A DNA stretch of 64,000 bases from Anaspis maculata (taxonomy: Eukaryota; Arthropoda; Insecta; Coleoptera; Scraptiidae): contig OX421965.1 of assembly GCA_949128115.1 (NCBI GenBank), forward strand, positions 32,173,681 through 32,237,680, read 5' to 3'. The number at the start of each line of letters is the position of its first letter. Position 1 is the stretch's first letter. Made by a program: the position numbers and the translations under genes. Shown piece by piece: positions 9,724 through 22,539 of the stretch. Under the pieces are notes generated by a model. It had not been told where the DNA came from. It made no database searches and was given only the letters and a program-made list of their open reading frames with translations.

Positions 9724-10879
9724 AATAACGTAGATACAGTACAGCCCTTCAAAGTTTGAGTTTATTATTTTTGTTCTTTAATGAATAGTTCATAAACGGG
9801 TTTAGGTATTTGGCGGTTACTTGCCAGAAAGATTGGTTTTGAATGATTATCCACTCATAAGTAGAATTTCATTTGAATCCAACCAGCCAGCGGTTGCGCA
9901 GTTGGGAGGGGGGCAAAAGGCTAAGGGGTCATGACAAAAATCGAATTGAAAAAAAACTTCATATACAGGGTGATTCATGACTAATGCGACATGGTTGAAT
10001 GCCAGGTAGAGGGCATCAAGGCAAGTCTAAATCTTTGTCAAAAAAATATTTTTGGTCAGCGGTTACGAAGATACAGGGTGTTTTCTTTCTAGGCTAAAAT
10101 TCCAAAAAGCGATATCTTTGTAACGATTTGACGGAATCCGACGAAATTTAGAACAGTCCCCTACTACTGAGGCTTTTTAAGATAGCCTATCTCCAGATTG
10201 GAAATCCAGGACTGTACTGAAAACAAATTGTTTGCATTTTTTTGACAGATAACCACATTTTCCGATCGATGTTCGGAAAAAAACAGCATCGGAATCGGAA
10301 AGTACAGATAAAATGCCATAAAATGAGCTTCTTAAATCGCACGGCACACTTCGACCAAAAATGCAAACAACTTTTGTCAAGTACGGTCCTGGATTATTAA
10401 TCTGGAGATAGGCCATCTTGAAGAGCCCCAGTAGAGGAGTGTTTCTTCTGACTTTTGTCGGATTCCGTCAAACCGTTGCAGAGATATCGCACTTTAAAAT
10501 TTAAGCCCAAACATAGGAAACACCCTGTATCTTCGTAACCGCTTACCAAAAAAAATTGACACAGATTTAGACTTGCCTCGATGTCCTCTACCTGGCATTC
10601 GACCATGGCGCATTAGTCATGAATCACCCTGTAGAATCATGAAATGAACTAAAGGTCTCTTCTGGAGCTTTTTATCAGAAATTCGACTTTTTTATGGCCC
10701 TCCAGCCACTTTCAACTTTTGAACATCTGGTTGGATTTGAGTGAAAGTTTACTTATGAGTAGGTAATCATTCACAACAAATCTCTGGCCAATGAAAGCCA
10801 GACATCTTGGCCCGTTTATGAACCATTCATTAAAAAGCAATGAATGAATGAAACTTCTGAAGGGCTGTATCTCGTTATT
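9724..10879. repeat. Concentric fold-back, ~1.16 kb, two CAGGGTG layers
   Basis: The outer arms start AATAACG at 9724 and end CGTTATT at 10879. Mirrored TACAGGGTG motifs follow at 9964/10633 and a second pair (ATACAGGGTG/CACCCTGTAT) at 10071/10530. All three layers share a centre at about 10300. Arms diverge by small substitutions and indels. No coding capacity beyond palindrome-shadow ORFs. Confidence 0.85.
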
Positions 10880-12391
10880 AGGCGTTTGCGAGGCAAAGTT
10901 TTATCGTCAAGCCAGCTTAATTTTTGATGATCCATCCCCCCTAAAATTAATAGGGTTGAAGTCGGGGCACCCTACAGAGCTAATTAATCTGTAGTGAAAA
11001 CAAAAATTATACCTGAAATTTATTACAGTGGTGATTCAGTCGGCAAATCGACTTTACAAACCCAGGGTCTGTGCCCAGGATTGCGTTTCTCGAATCGGTT
11101 TACAGACATTGTGCGAAATCAGGCCAGAAAACACCGCAACCTGATTGAGTACACTTGGGCTCAGTATTTCCATCACAGATGACCTCCTCAACTCTGGAGG
11201 TTGGGGGTTGGTAACTTATGGTTAGATGCCATAGAAACAATTGTTGGAACAATAGTATCTATGGCATTTAACATTTTGAATATTGTTAACCTGAGACTCG
11301 ACCTGAGACCTCGACCTATGGAAATATACTGACATTGAATTATTTAGACTGATTCGAGAATCGCAGCTCAGGGATAAAATGCTAGGTGAGCTGTGGTAGG
11401 CGCGGTGGTCAGGGTAGTAGACACGAATGGAGAAGAAAAATAAAATAAAGATCAGAGATTCATAATGATTGAAGAGAAAGGAGCCTAGATGTCAGTTGTG
11501 TTCAGAGGGAATTTTATCAAATATCAAAACGCAAAAAATAACGCAAAATTTTGAAAAACAAAGGAGATCGACTTGTGTTGGTTTTAATATTGCTAATTCA
11601 TGAAACATCATCATATTAGCCAAGCGTGTACTCTTGTTTCCATTCGTATGTTGAAATTTTGTGATGTTATTGGGGTTTCATCATATCAACCTAAATTCCG
11701 TATACTTTTTGTCGGCCTGAAGTGCACAAACTTTATCGGCGATTTTGAGAAGCCTATTTGCTTATTTATACTCACTTATATCTTATATCAAGCTCTCTTA
11801 TTTCACCTTGAATTTTCACTACAATGCTGCTATTGGCTGGATTTTGCATTAGGCCAATATCAGCACTAGTCAAAATCATCAATACAATAAAATTTGAGAG
11901 CTTGGTGATTGGTTCAACTGAGAGTACCGAAGTGAAATTATAGGTCCTGTGTATCTTTGAATTTGCTTAAAAGAATATCACCCACCTATCGGTGGATAAA
12001 AGGTTTGTTGTTACGGCCACCTCATTATTGTTCAGCTATTTAATTCGCCATTAATTATTACGTAGATAATTGCAGTATAAATTATCTCGATTCCTATTTG
12101 ATAAGAGTGTTCAGCTATTCATCGATTATGTGAAACAGATACTGCAATGTTCCACATGATTGCATATTAATTATTAATTGTTATTGATGTATCGGAAAGT
12201 TGTTAACAACAAGCAGTCTTTATAATTCGATCTTTTTTTTTTGTTCTCTCTGTTTTCTTCGGTGTTCATGAAATCTATCACCCGCAAATGTGTTGATAGT
12301 TGAAAGTTTAAGTTGCAAATGCAGAACTAGGACTTTTGGATCAAAAATAAAGTGACGAGCTGGAGCTCCGGGGAGGGGGGCAAGTGCAGAC
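10880..12391. other. Non-coding stretch with a small perfect hairpin
   Basis: No gene recognised. A tight hairpin at 11221-11271 pairs TTAGATGCCATAGA with TCTATGGCATTTAA around a loop of about 3 bases. A second short stem at 11183-11206 (CCTCCTCAACT/CTGGAGGTTGG) is weak. A 90-residue open frame at 11600-11869 has no recognisable motif. Confidence 0.5.
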
Positions 12392-12394
12392 TTA

Positions 12395-12590
12395 TGGCGG
12401 CTTTACAGAACTTCGTATGTCGCCGGCGACAATCCCCCACTCCACTGTAGTTGGATAATTTGAACGACACGACGACAGAAACTCGTATCGTGGGAATGAT
12501 ATGGAGGGAGGTAGGGGAGTACAGGCAGATCGAATCCTATTGGCCAGCGACAATGTCGCCGGCGACATACGAAGTTCTGTAAAGCCGCCA
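12395..12590. mobile_element. PIF/Harbinger-like MITE, 196 bp, 37-bp perfect TIR
   Basis: Perfect 37-bp terminal inverted repeats (12395-12431 and 12554-12590) begin TGGCGGCTTTACAG and are flanked by the trinucleotide TTA on both sides (12392-12394, 12591-12593), a target duplication typical of PIF/Harbinger. The inner end of each TIR, TGTCGCCGGCGACA, is itself a perfect 14-bp palindrome. The interior of about 120 bp has no ORF. Confidence 0.8.
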
Positions 12591-12599
12591 TTATTGCCT

Positions 12600-14313
12600 A
12601 ATTTTCACCCGATTTCAATTTTTTTTTAATATCTTTCTAATATGTGGGTTTTTGTTCTTCATTTGCCTACGTCATCGGTTGTCATGTGTACCAACCTGTT
12701 TGGCCGAAATGAAGAAGATAATTAAAATCATAGTGAATGTTAGTCCTATAGGTTTTTTGACTGTTATTTTTTGTTTTTCAACCGAATTCAAGTATGTACT
12801 TCATTTTGATTTTAACAGTACATATCTCTAATGAATGAAGTTCCTTAAAAACTCATCTCGTAAGGGGAAAATGGTTGAGTGATGCAGAGTTTTAGGTATC
12901 TTCGAAAAATGGTGAGATTAAGAAGTGAACTGCCAAGCGTTTTCTCATGAAGTAAACTTGCATCTGACTTTTTGATTACTACATATTTCTGTAGCATCCG
13001 AAGATACCGAAAAACTTTGATGCCACTTTCAAAATGACGTCGTTCCACAATGCCCACTTGATTGAGGAAACATGGATTCACACTCGACTTCCGACAATTA
13101 TTTTGCCAGACTCAAACCAATTCGAATCCAATTTTCTTCTGATTAGATATGGACTTATGTTCTCATTCGTCATTGTCCGCAACTTTCATGTACTAGGTGC
13201 TGTTGTGCTCCCTCGTTTTGGAGACATGCCTGGGAAATATTTTCTTATCCGTCACTTATGCATAATTATGCTTTGTTGTTTGATTATAATTCTGGCCTGG
13301 CACCAATAGACCACTTGAATCTTCTGACACAATAAAACTAGGAGGAGTCAAAGGACCTTTTGACCCCGTATCGTGAAAAATAGAAAACATTTTTTGCAAC
13401 ATTTTGACATGATAACGTGAAGACTCGCGTGAAGACATTTCTAGCACTTTTCAAGCATTTCTTTGAACTGCCTCCGGGATCATAAGGCGTGAATTTTTAG
13501 ACACGCTGTATAATAATAATTGAAATGATAAATTTTTTTCTATCTGCGTCCTACGTGTACTGCACTGCGAATGTAATGCAATTTTTATAGTTGAACAAAA
13601 ACAAACAAAAAATCAATAAGTAGCACTATCATAAAGAATCGCGAAAACTTTTCAATTAAAAATACCGCAAAGCTGCTGTGAAAAAAGACGTCGTCAGTCT
13701 GTGTGTATTATGTATTAATCAATGCTGATGGTACAAAAAAGTTTATAAACCGAGCTATAGACAAGTCTTGTAAAAGAAAATTATGGTCAAGTTACAGTTG
13801 ATTGGATTTTAATAAAGCAAAATTCTGCTCAGTTTTTGCATGAATAAACACTTTTTTTAATACCTAGGTATATTTTCATACAAGAGTAGACACCTACATA
13901 CTTCCTGTGATCACGTGAAATCAAGATCACCAAAAAATTTATGTAAGTAATGAGTTATTCGCACTTATCTTCTTACTTGCATGAATGTTTTCCGTGAGTA
14001 GGTATTCAAATTTTGGTTTTCGTTGAAATCTGCTTTCTCTTCAGAAGTTGTTATCGAGAAGTGCAGTAGGTATATAGGTATTTCACGATTGCATATTGCG
14101 CGTTGTGTAATGCGGTCGTTGTTCGCAATTTACGGTTTTCCACAAACTGCAAATTGAAATTTATTATATTTCTTACAGATACCTTATATACGCGGTAACG
14201 AAAAAGCTATCGCAGAGCCCCCTAGGCCTACGTGTGATATAAGAATCTTATAAGACATATTGAGAACTTATAATATTACTATAACGACACCAAAAACTGA
14301 ACGACAGATGTTA
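12600..14313. other. Non-coding stretch with one degenerate inverted repeat
   Basis: Nothing coding recognised. A diverged inverted repeat spans about 12877-13024 (GGTATCTTCG against CGAAGATACC). The remainder is AT-rich unique-looking sequence. Confidence 0.5.
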
Positions 14314-14315
14314 TA

Positions 14316-15363
14316 AACTGCGCAACAAATATATATGTTGTCGCAAGGGAAAAATTGGTCCGACTTTGGACCACAATAACTTCTGAATGACACAAACTAT
14401 TTCGATTATGTTTCGACGAGTGAGATCAGTCTTTCCGTTATTCACCTTTAGGAGGTGAAGATCAGAAAACTCCATGTGAAATATCTACAGGGTGGAATGT
14501 AGAACAGTGCACAATTTCAGCAAACTCAACGGACCCCTGTTTTCAGAATATAATTTTTCTCGAATGTGAATGAAAGCATCATGAAGCGTGATGTTTTGGC
14601 TTGCGCCCAGTTTCGAAATTTTTGGAATCGAAACTCTGGTTCTGACACTTATGATTTTTTTCTCTTGAAGGATGCTGATTTATCCTATCGCTACAAGGAA
14701 GACAGTGTTAGCCTAAGGAGCCTGTCATCATCAAAAACCAAAATTGACTATTAGCATCAAGTTTAGGAGGTCAAAATCACGAAGAAAGCTTGTCTCAATT
14801 GTGAAAATCTGATCAAATTCAATTTCCAAGGAAAACACCTGTGTCGCCCATTTTGAATGGGCCCCCTTTTTGAAGCCTTGATCAAGGTATTCCAGATGGT
14901 CTGCGAGTGAAGTTGCTGAAAACCGTTTAAGCAACAATATTCGTGAATTGCAACCTCCCACCATCAAAGTAACATAGTCTTCTTTGTAGCGATAGGATAA
15001 ATCAGCATCCTCCAAAAGGAAAAAATCATAAAGGCAGAACCAGACTTCCGACTTCAAAAGTTTTGAAACTGGGCGCAAGCTAAAACATAACACTTTATAA
15101 TCCTTCCATTTGCGTTCGAGAAAAAAAATTATTCTGAAAATGGGGGTCCGTTGAATTTGCTGAAATTTTGTACTGTTTTACATTTCACCCTGTAGATATT
15201 TTACATGGAGCTTCCTGATCTTCACCTCCTTAAGGTGAATAACGGAAAGACTGAGCTCGCTAACCGTCAAAACAGAATCAGAATGGTTTGTGTCATCCAA
15301 AAGTTATTGTTGTTCAAACGCGGACCAATTTTTCCCTCGCGACAACAGATTTGTTGCGCAGTT
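14316..15363. repeat. Fold-back element of the AACTRC family, ~1.05 kb
   Basis: The arms begin AACTGCGCAACA at 14316 and end TGTTGCGCAGTT at 15363, each bordered by TA. TACAGGGTG starts at 14486 and CACCCTGTA ends at 15194, about 170 bases inside each end. Shares its terminus and the string GGTCCGACTTTGGA with the element at 56413, and its terminus with the one at 20044. Arms are roughly 80-90% alike by eye. No transposase. Confidence 0.88.
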
Positions 15364-15542
15364 TAGATTGATGATTTTTTGAAATTTTCTTCAAGCCGCG
15401 GGTCCTTTGCATGCTGAAAAATTCAAGGTACGTCCAGCAACGCTGAAGGATCGTCCTGCTGTCTCTGGATACTACTATAAAGCTTCATTATCGGGATCAA
15501 AATGCAAAAATGTAATTCATACTCCCTATACATTTGTTGTAA

Positions 15543-16385
15543 TAAATATCGATGATCTTCTGTCTATACACTACTTTATAAAAAATCGTTGTCTATTTTT
15601 CGACCAATATATATTTCGAGCTGATGGCGCTCATCTTCAGGGTTTTTTTGCTACAAATAAATATATAAATGGTATGAATATACAGAAACCAAAATTCAAA
15701 GTAACTCACTTTTTAGATTTTTGAAAAAAGTTTCATGTCAGGATGGAAAATAATTGTCAGTTTGAATTTTGGTAATTGTTAACAATAATTGCTTAGATAC
15801 TAAATAATGAATAAAGGTGTTCGGGTGAAGGTAAATAGGTAAAAAAAGGAAAGAATTGAATAAACTTGAGTGCCACCTGAAAAAATGGGGAACAGACTAA
15901 CCGGCTACTTGAGAGAGACACAAACACACACCAACAGAACCAAGGAACAACTCAAACAAACATCAAGTGAACTGAGTTGTTCCTTGGTTCTGTTGGTGTG
16001 TGTTTGTGTCTCTCTCAAGTAGCCGGTTAGTCTGTTCCCCATTTTTTCAGGTGGCACTCAAGTTTATTCAATTCTTTCCTTTTTTTTACCTATTTACCTT
16101 CACCCGAACACCTTTATTCATTATTTAGTATCTAAGCAATTATTGTTAACAATTACCAAAATTCAAACTGACAATTATTTTCCATCCTGACATGAAACTT
16201 TTTTCAAAAATCTAAAAAGTGAGTTATTTTGAATTTTGGTTTCTGTATATTCATACCATTTATATATTTATTTGTAGCAAAAAAACCCTGAAGATGAGCG
16301 CCATCAGCTCGAAATATATATTGGTCGAAAAATAGACAACGATTTTTTATAAAGTAGTGTATAGACAGAAGATCATCGATATTTA
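15543..16385. repeat. Near-perfect 412-bp inverted duplication with 18-bp spacer
   Basis: The left arm 15543-15954 and right arm 15973-16385 are reverse complements. I see only one substitution (CAAAGTAACT against CAAAATAACT) and one single-base difference in an A/T run (7 against 8, near 15841/16080). The spacer is 15955-15972. Identity is far higher than in any other palindrome here. Either a very recent inverted duplication or an assembly/library artefact. The two mirrored ORFs at 15407-15724 (+) and 16204-16443 (-) are one translated repeat read from both arms. Confidence 0.95.
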
Positions 16386-16439
16386 CTTTAAACACACTAC
16401 AGACATGGAAGAATTCCTGTGGAAAATTTGTTGTAATGT

Positions 16440-18640
16440 CCAAAACGGGATCAATAAATTCATCTGTCGTTCAGTTTTTTGTGTCGTTACTGGTACCTAC
16501 TAAGTACCTATCTGAAGCATCGGAAACAACATTGGAAAGGAAGACACTGATTTTTCTTCCTAATATCTTCTTATTGTACATTGCTCACCACTGCGAGTTG
16601 CAATCTTTAATAATTGATTACGCAACGAGAATGAAGCAGGTATGAAATCCAATTTAATAGAAAAAGTGAGCAATTTCTTCTGGGATAGCTTCCGTAACTC
16701 TAGATAATAATACAATTATGATTATGTGAGCAAAAACTAGGATGTATTGTCCGGACCACACGGATCTTTCCAACCAAAAATATACCTAGTGAATTTTTTA
16801 CATCTTGGCAAACTGGTGCATTTGTTGTGTCCTGCTGAGCGCAGTACCATCAACTAATTAACACTTCGCAAACTTTAAGCTGCAGCCATGACATTAATCA
16901 TTGAACATTAGAAAGGAACCACCAGCATCTTTAGGTGGGCTTACAAAGTGTAAAATATCAGCCTCTAAATGTGATAATGACGAAAATATCATCATTGCAG
17001 AAGTAAAGTTCTTGTTAAATTTCACCATTGTTTGGCAACAGAGTTTTTCATCAAATTTATGAATCATCATTACTTAATTTTTCGTCACAATTTTCGACTC
17101 TTCTTCATTCATGGAAAAAAGTAGCTTGCTCCCGGGTGGAAATGTGCGCAAATTTTGACCACCCATAATGTGCACGTTCGGATTCACCCAGTATATCTAC
17201 CACAATTAATTAGGCACTATCATGGGGATGTGTCTAGCAGCAGATTATTGCTGGTACCAGAATTGTCTCAGCAAGTGTAGAGCCTTATTTGACCACTGAA
17301 AATTTTCAGGGATCATTTCTGTTTATTGGGGGCACCAGTACTGTTTTGTAATGTCTGGAACTCCATTTGACCCTCAGGAATCTTGGTGAAATTTGTCTCT
17401 CATTGGCCACAAGAGTGGTCCTGTGTGATCATCAGGAGCCCTATAGTGGCCAACAAGATTCCCTTAGGATTTTTTCACGCATATAAGTGTGATGGGGCAC
17501 AAGTCACTAGAAAGTCTTTTCTCGGGGACGTTCCGTTGTGGACGGTTTTTCAGGTTCCCATTATTTTCAAGTTCAGGTCAAGTCACTAAAGCTTGAAGGT
17601 AAGCAAAGCTCTGCATGCAAGATCAGAATTTGAATCCAGTTGATTGACGAGGTAAGGCGGAGCCCGAATGAATTATAGATAACGTCTGCTTTTGTGGTAC
17701 CTAAGTGTTTTTGAAAAAATAAGGAAGATGTAAAAAATAGCGGTGTTTCGTGCTGTCAAGCTGTCTAGAACCTCGTTAGCATTGTTCCGTAATCATCTCA
17801 AGGAATTAATTAAATCTGCTGTGTCTGTTCTAATACCTACCTACCTATACTATATACATACCTATACAATCTTAATAATTAAATATTATGTTTTACACAA
17901 TGCATTTTCTGCACTAATTTCCCGCCTCAAATAGTCACACATCAGCTTTCATACGTCATCCATCACGCATGAAAGCGATATTCAAATTTACTTCTTCGCA
18001 GTCTTCGCCGATGTGAAACGCCATCAAACTGACCGCATAATTATCAAGTACACATCATCATGGGCGGCTTTTTTCGGACTAGTTTTCTGAATAACCAACT
18101 ACTCGCGTTTATAATAATTATTGGCTACCAAAGCTCGTTAGCTTGTCCGATGGTGCCGATGCATTCATAACATGGTCTTTTAAACTACTTTCATTTATCT
18201 GATGTTGCTTCTGTATACTGTATACTGATGTATGACCATACACAGCATTCCCAGAAGAAATAAAAATTATGTAAAAGCTGGTGTATGTGAGCACCTACCG
18301 ATGTAAATATAATAACTATATGTATGCAAGTGGAAACGCTCTGTTACGAATGCACTTGTCATGCCTGTTTTGTGCCAATACTCCACATATTCAGCGAAAG
18401 CTGATGGTGTGTGCTTACGTCAAAGAAAATTATTAATGTGCCATTGCCATTCGTCCAGAAATACCATGCCGCAAGATCGCGCTAGCTTTTCATCAAATCA
18501 GTTGGTATAAAATAATTAGTGCTGAACTGATTGTAGTGATCTTTAAATACTTGGGTATACAAACAGATGATTCATTCACATTTAAGGCCTAGAAGCAAGT
18601 TTCTCGCAAGGATTGGTTGAGTTGAGATAATGATAGCTTT
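16440..18640. other. Non-coding stretch, no gene recognised
   Basis: No convincing exon or TE boundary. Short open frames (such as 17383-17589) lack motifs. TACCTACCTA-type strings at about 17840-17860. Confidence 0.5.
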
Positions 18641-18649
18641 GAAAAATTC

Positions 18650-18855
18650 AGAGATATTCAGGTGATCCACCGGGAGTTTCTACTTGGTTAGAATTTTTCA
18701 CCGTTGAAATAATTTGGCAGAAAATTTTTTTCGCAACTGTTTTTTCAGTTGAATTCAAATTTAGGTTCATATCTTGCAGTATACAGACTGTTTCAAAACA
18801 AAACCTTAGAATTTTTTTGACACCTTGTATTCGGATATTGGAAATGGTGTGGTTT
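18650..18855. repeat. Dispersed repeat copy 1 (paired with 22850-23065)
   Basis: Direct-orientation copy of the segment at 22850-23065. Both run from a CAGG(G)TGATCC start to a TTGACACC(C/T)TGTATT end and continue into the shared flank ATATTGGAAATG. So the duplicated unit is larger than the CAGGGTG-bounded core. Confidence 0.65.
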
Positions 18856-18904
18856 TCCCAAAGAGGCGGATGCCTGGGTTGGGACGACAACTAACGACGA
18901 AAGT

Positions 18905-21718
18905 ACTAAAGGACCCCGCACATTCCTTATGGGATTTGGCTCCCCGGGGGATTTGGCTCAAACTTTGATATGTTGTAGCCCTTGTTGAGTTGATCAAACT
19001 TTGTCATTGCGCAAATCCTCTAAACTCAACCGTTCACCCTCTAGAGGGGGTGGAATGCCGGTAGTCACAGAACTAATTTATTGCAATTATGGGCTTCAAT
19101 GAGCAAAAGGTGGATCTATTTTGACGCCACGAGGTGGTTCTAGGGTCATACTTGACATAGCTTTGAGCCGGTCAAAATATCTCTTAGACTCCTATTTTTA
19201 AAAACCACCCCTAGCATTTCGAAAAATGACTGAAAATTCAAAGTTTAATAACGACAAAAATAAACGCGGAATTTTTTTGAATTTCTGGCACGGTATGTTC
19301 AAAGTGATGCTGATCCATTATTTTTTGCGAATCAACCCCTAGAATCTGACGTTTACCCTCCACTGAATTATTAACTTCTGCTCTCCCCTATTAGAAATAA
19401 ATTGTTTCTTGATAAGTTAAAATAAGTTTCTACGACTGTAACATGTTATGTGTTGCAAAAAAATGATCCATATTGATCTTTTGTGTCTACTTCTCACCAC
19501 TATAGTCCCCATACCCTAATAGTTTCTTCAAAATTGGCAGTGGAAGCACTCGTTGCACATTTTCTAGTTGAATGAGTTGAACTAATCATTTCTGGAAAAA
19601 CTACCAGGGTATACGTGTTATACGGTTGAGGGTGGGTAGACATAAGAGATGAATATGTATCATGTATCACCCTTCCTTAGATATGGTGCTAAAATAGTAG
19701 CAATCCATTTTAACTTAACAAGAAATAATTTATTTCCAGTAGCGCAGAGCAGAAGTTCATAATTTATTGGAGAGTAAACGCCAAATTTTAGGGGTTGATA
19801 CGCAAGAAATACTTGATCAGCAACACTTTAAACATACCGTGTCAAATATTCAAAAAAATTCCCTGTTTATTTTGGTCGTTATTCAACTTTGAATTTTCAG
19901 TCATTTTTCGAAATGCTAGGGGTGGTTCTGAAAAGAGGGGTCTATAAAGTATTTCGTCCAGTTCAAAGTTATGACAATGATAACCCTAGAACCACCTCGT
20001 GGCGTCAAAATAGATCCACCTTTTGCTCATTGAAGCCCATATAAACTACGCACAAGTCAATACGTCGTTCCAAAAAAATTTGCCCTTATTCAATTTGATG
20101 TAAATTTGGATAACTACAATGAATTTGCATTCTGTTTGAAGTGTTTGTTGACTTGATCCTTTAGCTATCAGTCCGTGCTTTTGCAAGACACTAGATAATC
20201 CACATAAATTTTGTACAGGGTGTTCAATAAAACAGTGCAAAATTTCTGAATCGTCATGAAGCTCCTGTTCGAAAAAGAATTTTTTTCTCTTGAATTTCCA
20301 CCACAAAGAAGATGAGGTAGGCCTTAAAGTACAGGGTGGTGCTTGGATTATCTGCTTATCTCTTCTATTTACAGGGTGAGCACACAAAAATAATCTTTTT
20401 GGTTTTGCATGGATAACTTTTTTCGTCGTTGACCGATTTTGAGAATTTGCGGCTCATATTAAAGCTGAAACTATAGGTAAAAAGACCTGAGGCTCAGATT
20501 TGACTCAAGACAAACATTCAGAGCGAAAGGCTCAATGAAATGTGACCCAAATTTAAAACGCCGTCAACAGCCCGTTTAGAAAAAGGATTTGCTAATAGCC
20601 ACGTTTTTTTCTCGAATAAAGAATTTATTCTGAATACATTATGGTCTTTTTTCTTGTCCTAGTCAAGAACTGTGTAGGTGGGAGAATCCATTTACAATTG
20701 CATGTTCAAAGAAGAGAAACAGTCCCTTGTTCACCTGAAATTGGTCGTAACCAACACTACGAAAATAAAAACAATGAATTACCTAAACTGGTTTGTTCAT
20801 TACTCAGTGTTTTGATTTTTGTAGTCTTGGTTACGACCAATTTAAGGTGACCAAGGGACTGTTTTTCCTTCTTGAACATACAGTTGTAATTGGATTCCTC
20901 CACCTACAATTTTTGGCTAGAACAAGCTAGAAAAACCTCAATGTATTCAGAATAAATTATTCCTTCGAAAGAACAGTGACTTTTAGCTAATCCTTCTCCC
21001 GAACGAGCTGTAGGCGACGTTTAAGATTTGGGCCAACTTTTATTGAACACTTGATTCTGAATGTTTGCCTCGAGTCAATTTTGATCCTCAGGTCTTTTCA
21101 CCTAAAGTTTTAGGTTCAATATGAGCCACTAATTTTTAAAATCAGTCAACGACGAAAAAAGTTATCCGTGCAAAAACCAAAAGATGATTTCTTTGTGCTC
21201 ACTCTGTAAATAAAGGAGATAAGCAGAGAATTCCGACACCACCCTGTACTTCAAGGCCTACTTCATTTTCTTTGTGGTAAAAATTCAAGAGAAAAAAATT
21301 CTTTTTCGAACGGGAGCTTCTTGACGATTCAGAAGTTTTGCACTGCCTTATTGAACACTCTGTACAAAATTTATGTGAATTACCAAGTGTCTTGCAAAAC
21401 CACGGACTGATATCCAAAGGATGAAGTCAACGGACACTTCAAACATTATGCAAATTCATTGTAGTAATCCCAATTTACATCAAATTGAAAAAAGGCAAAT
21501 TTTTTTGGAACGACGTATTGATTTATGCGTAGTTTAGTTGCAATAAATAATTTCTGTGACTACCGGCATTCCACCCCCTCTAGAGGGTGAACCGTTGAGT
21601 ATAGAGGATTTGGGCAATGATAAAGTTTGATCACCTCAACAAGGGCTACAACATATCAAAGTTTAAGCCAAATCCCCCGGGGAGCCAAATCCCATAAGGA
21701 ATGTGCGGTGTCCTTTGT
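18905..21718. repeat. Large fold-back with a second fold-back inserted in its right arm
   Basis: Left arm 18905 to about 19420 (includes ATCCCCCGGGGAGCC-type sequence, then CCCTCTAGAGGGGGTGG, then GACGCCACGAGGTGG) mirrors a right arm now split into 19740-20041 and 21537-21718. Joining across the 20044-21534 insertion restores the mirror of the left arm. Centre near 19580. No coding content. Confidence 0.82.
20044..21534. repeat. Nested fold-back of the AACTRC family, ~1.49 kb
   Basis: Ends AACTACGCAC and GTGCGTAGTT-like (right end TGCGTAGTT at 21534), each bordered by TA. TACAGGGTG starts at 20214 and its degenerate mirror CACTCTGTA ends at 21364, about 170 bases inside. Two further CAGGGTG layers follow at about 20331 and 20371, with mirrors at about 21248 and 21208. 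Inserted in the right arm of the larger palindrome, whose left arm preserves the uninterrupted sequence. Confidence 0.85.
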
Positions 21719-22109
21719 CCTGCATGTTTTCACAGGAGAATCGATGTCCTTGCAGCAAATGCACAAAAATGCAAAAATGCACGTAAACCTATGTTAATCA
21801 TGAAAATAACTGTTTATTTACCTTCACAATTGAATAACAGTCAAGCGATACAGTTTGAATCATTTGAATGTAACTCTCGTAACATATCAGACATCAGGTA
21901 CCTATACATTTTCAGGTGAGCAACGTCATAGATTCTCTTGTGAGAACATGCAGACTTAATTTGGTTCTTCCGTCGTTAATTGATGCTCCAGACAAGCGAA
22001 GTTGATCTTAAAGTGTTCGCAACGAATGGTTTCTCTGATGACAAAGTTAAATCCTGTATAATTTTACCCGAGGATTCTTCAAAATGTTCCTTGATAAGAT
22101 TTTGGGTGA

Positions 22110-22185
22110 GGTGAGAACCAGGATCTCCAAGCCATCAGGTTCTGATGCTTGCACCGAGTGCGCCACGAGGACGGGTGATTTTTAA
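22110..22185 (-). mobile_element. Possible tRNA-like SINE head, minus strand
   Basis: The minus strand reads TGGCGCACTCGG (a good A box) followed at SINE-like spacing by a degenerate B box GGTTCTCACC. No tail identified. Weak call. Confidence 0.3.
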
Positions 22186-22311
22186 GCCCCAAAACATGAT
22201 TGAAGTTTTTTGTTAAGTTAAAAATGTAATTCGTTTCGTGTTATAGCAAATTAGTTGAAATTTCAAATTTTAAAGATGATATTTTCAAAATGCTATAATT
22301 TGCAATGTGTC

Positions 22312-22539
22312 CAGGGGCGGCGGAAGTGCATAATTATTGGGAGAACACAAGTGAGAGGAAAAGGAGGGCGAGCGAAGCAAGAAGCGCCGCAGGTGAAAAT
22401 TTTTTCGGAAAAAAGGTGGGATCATCTTTTTTGACATGAAGAAAAAAAATTTATCAAGAAAATTGGAGAGGCTAGGCCCCCCAAAGACTGAGATTAGAGG
22501 GTGCATGGCCCCCCTTGCCCCCCCGGTTCCGCCGCCCTG
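22312..22539. mobile_element. hAT-like MITE, 228 bp, perfect 8-bp TSD
   Basis: Terminal repeats are CAGGGGCGGCGGAA at 22312 and TTCCGCCGCCCTG ending at 22539. The target duplication AATGTGTC is perfect (22304-22311 and 22540-22547). Related in terminus to the element at 8781. No ORF of its own, so the minus ORF 22285-22506 is spurious. Confidence 0.88.

Noticed and set aside
11221..11271. Small hairpin as a possible microRNA precursor
   Set aside because: Loop of about 3 bases and ~22-bp stem are too short for a pre-miRNA.
12403..12591. 62-aa minus-strand ORF with Cys/Arg residues
   Set aside because: Lies entirely within the TTA-flanked MITE and reads its inverted repeats.
15407..16443. 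Identical-looking peptides on opposite strands (FADGAHLQGFFATNK region)
   Set aside because: Same DNA read from both arms of the near-perfect palindrome; no start or domain support.
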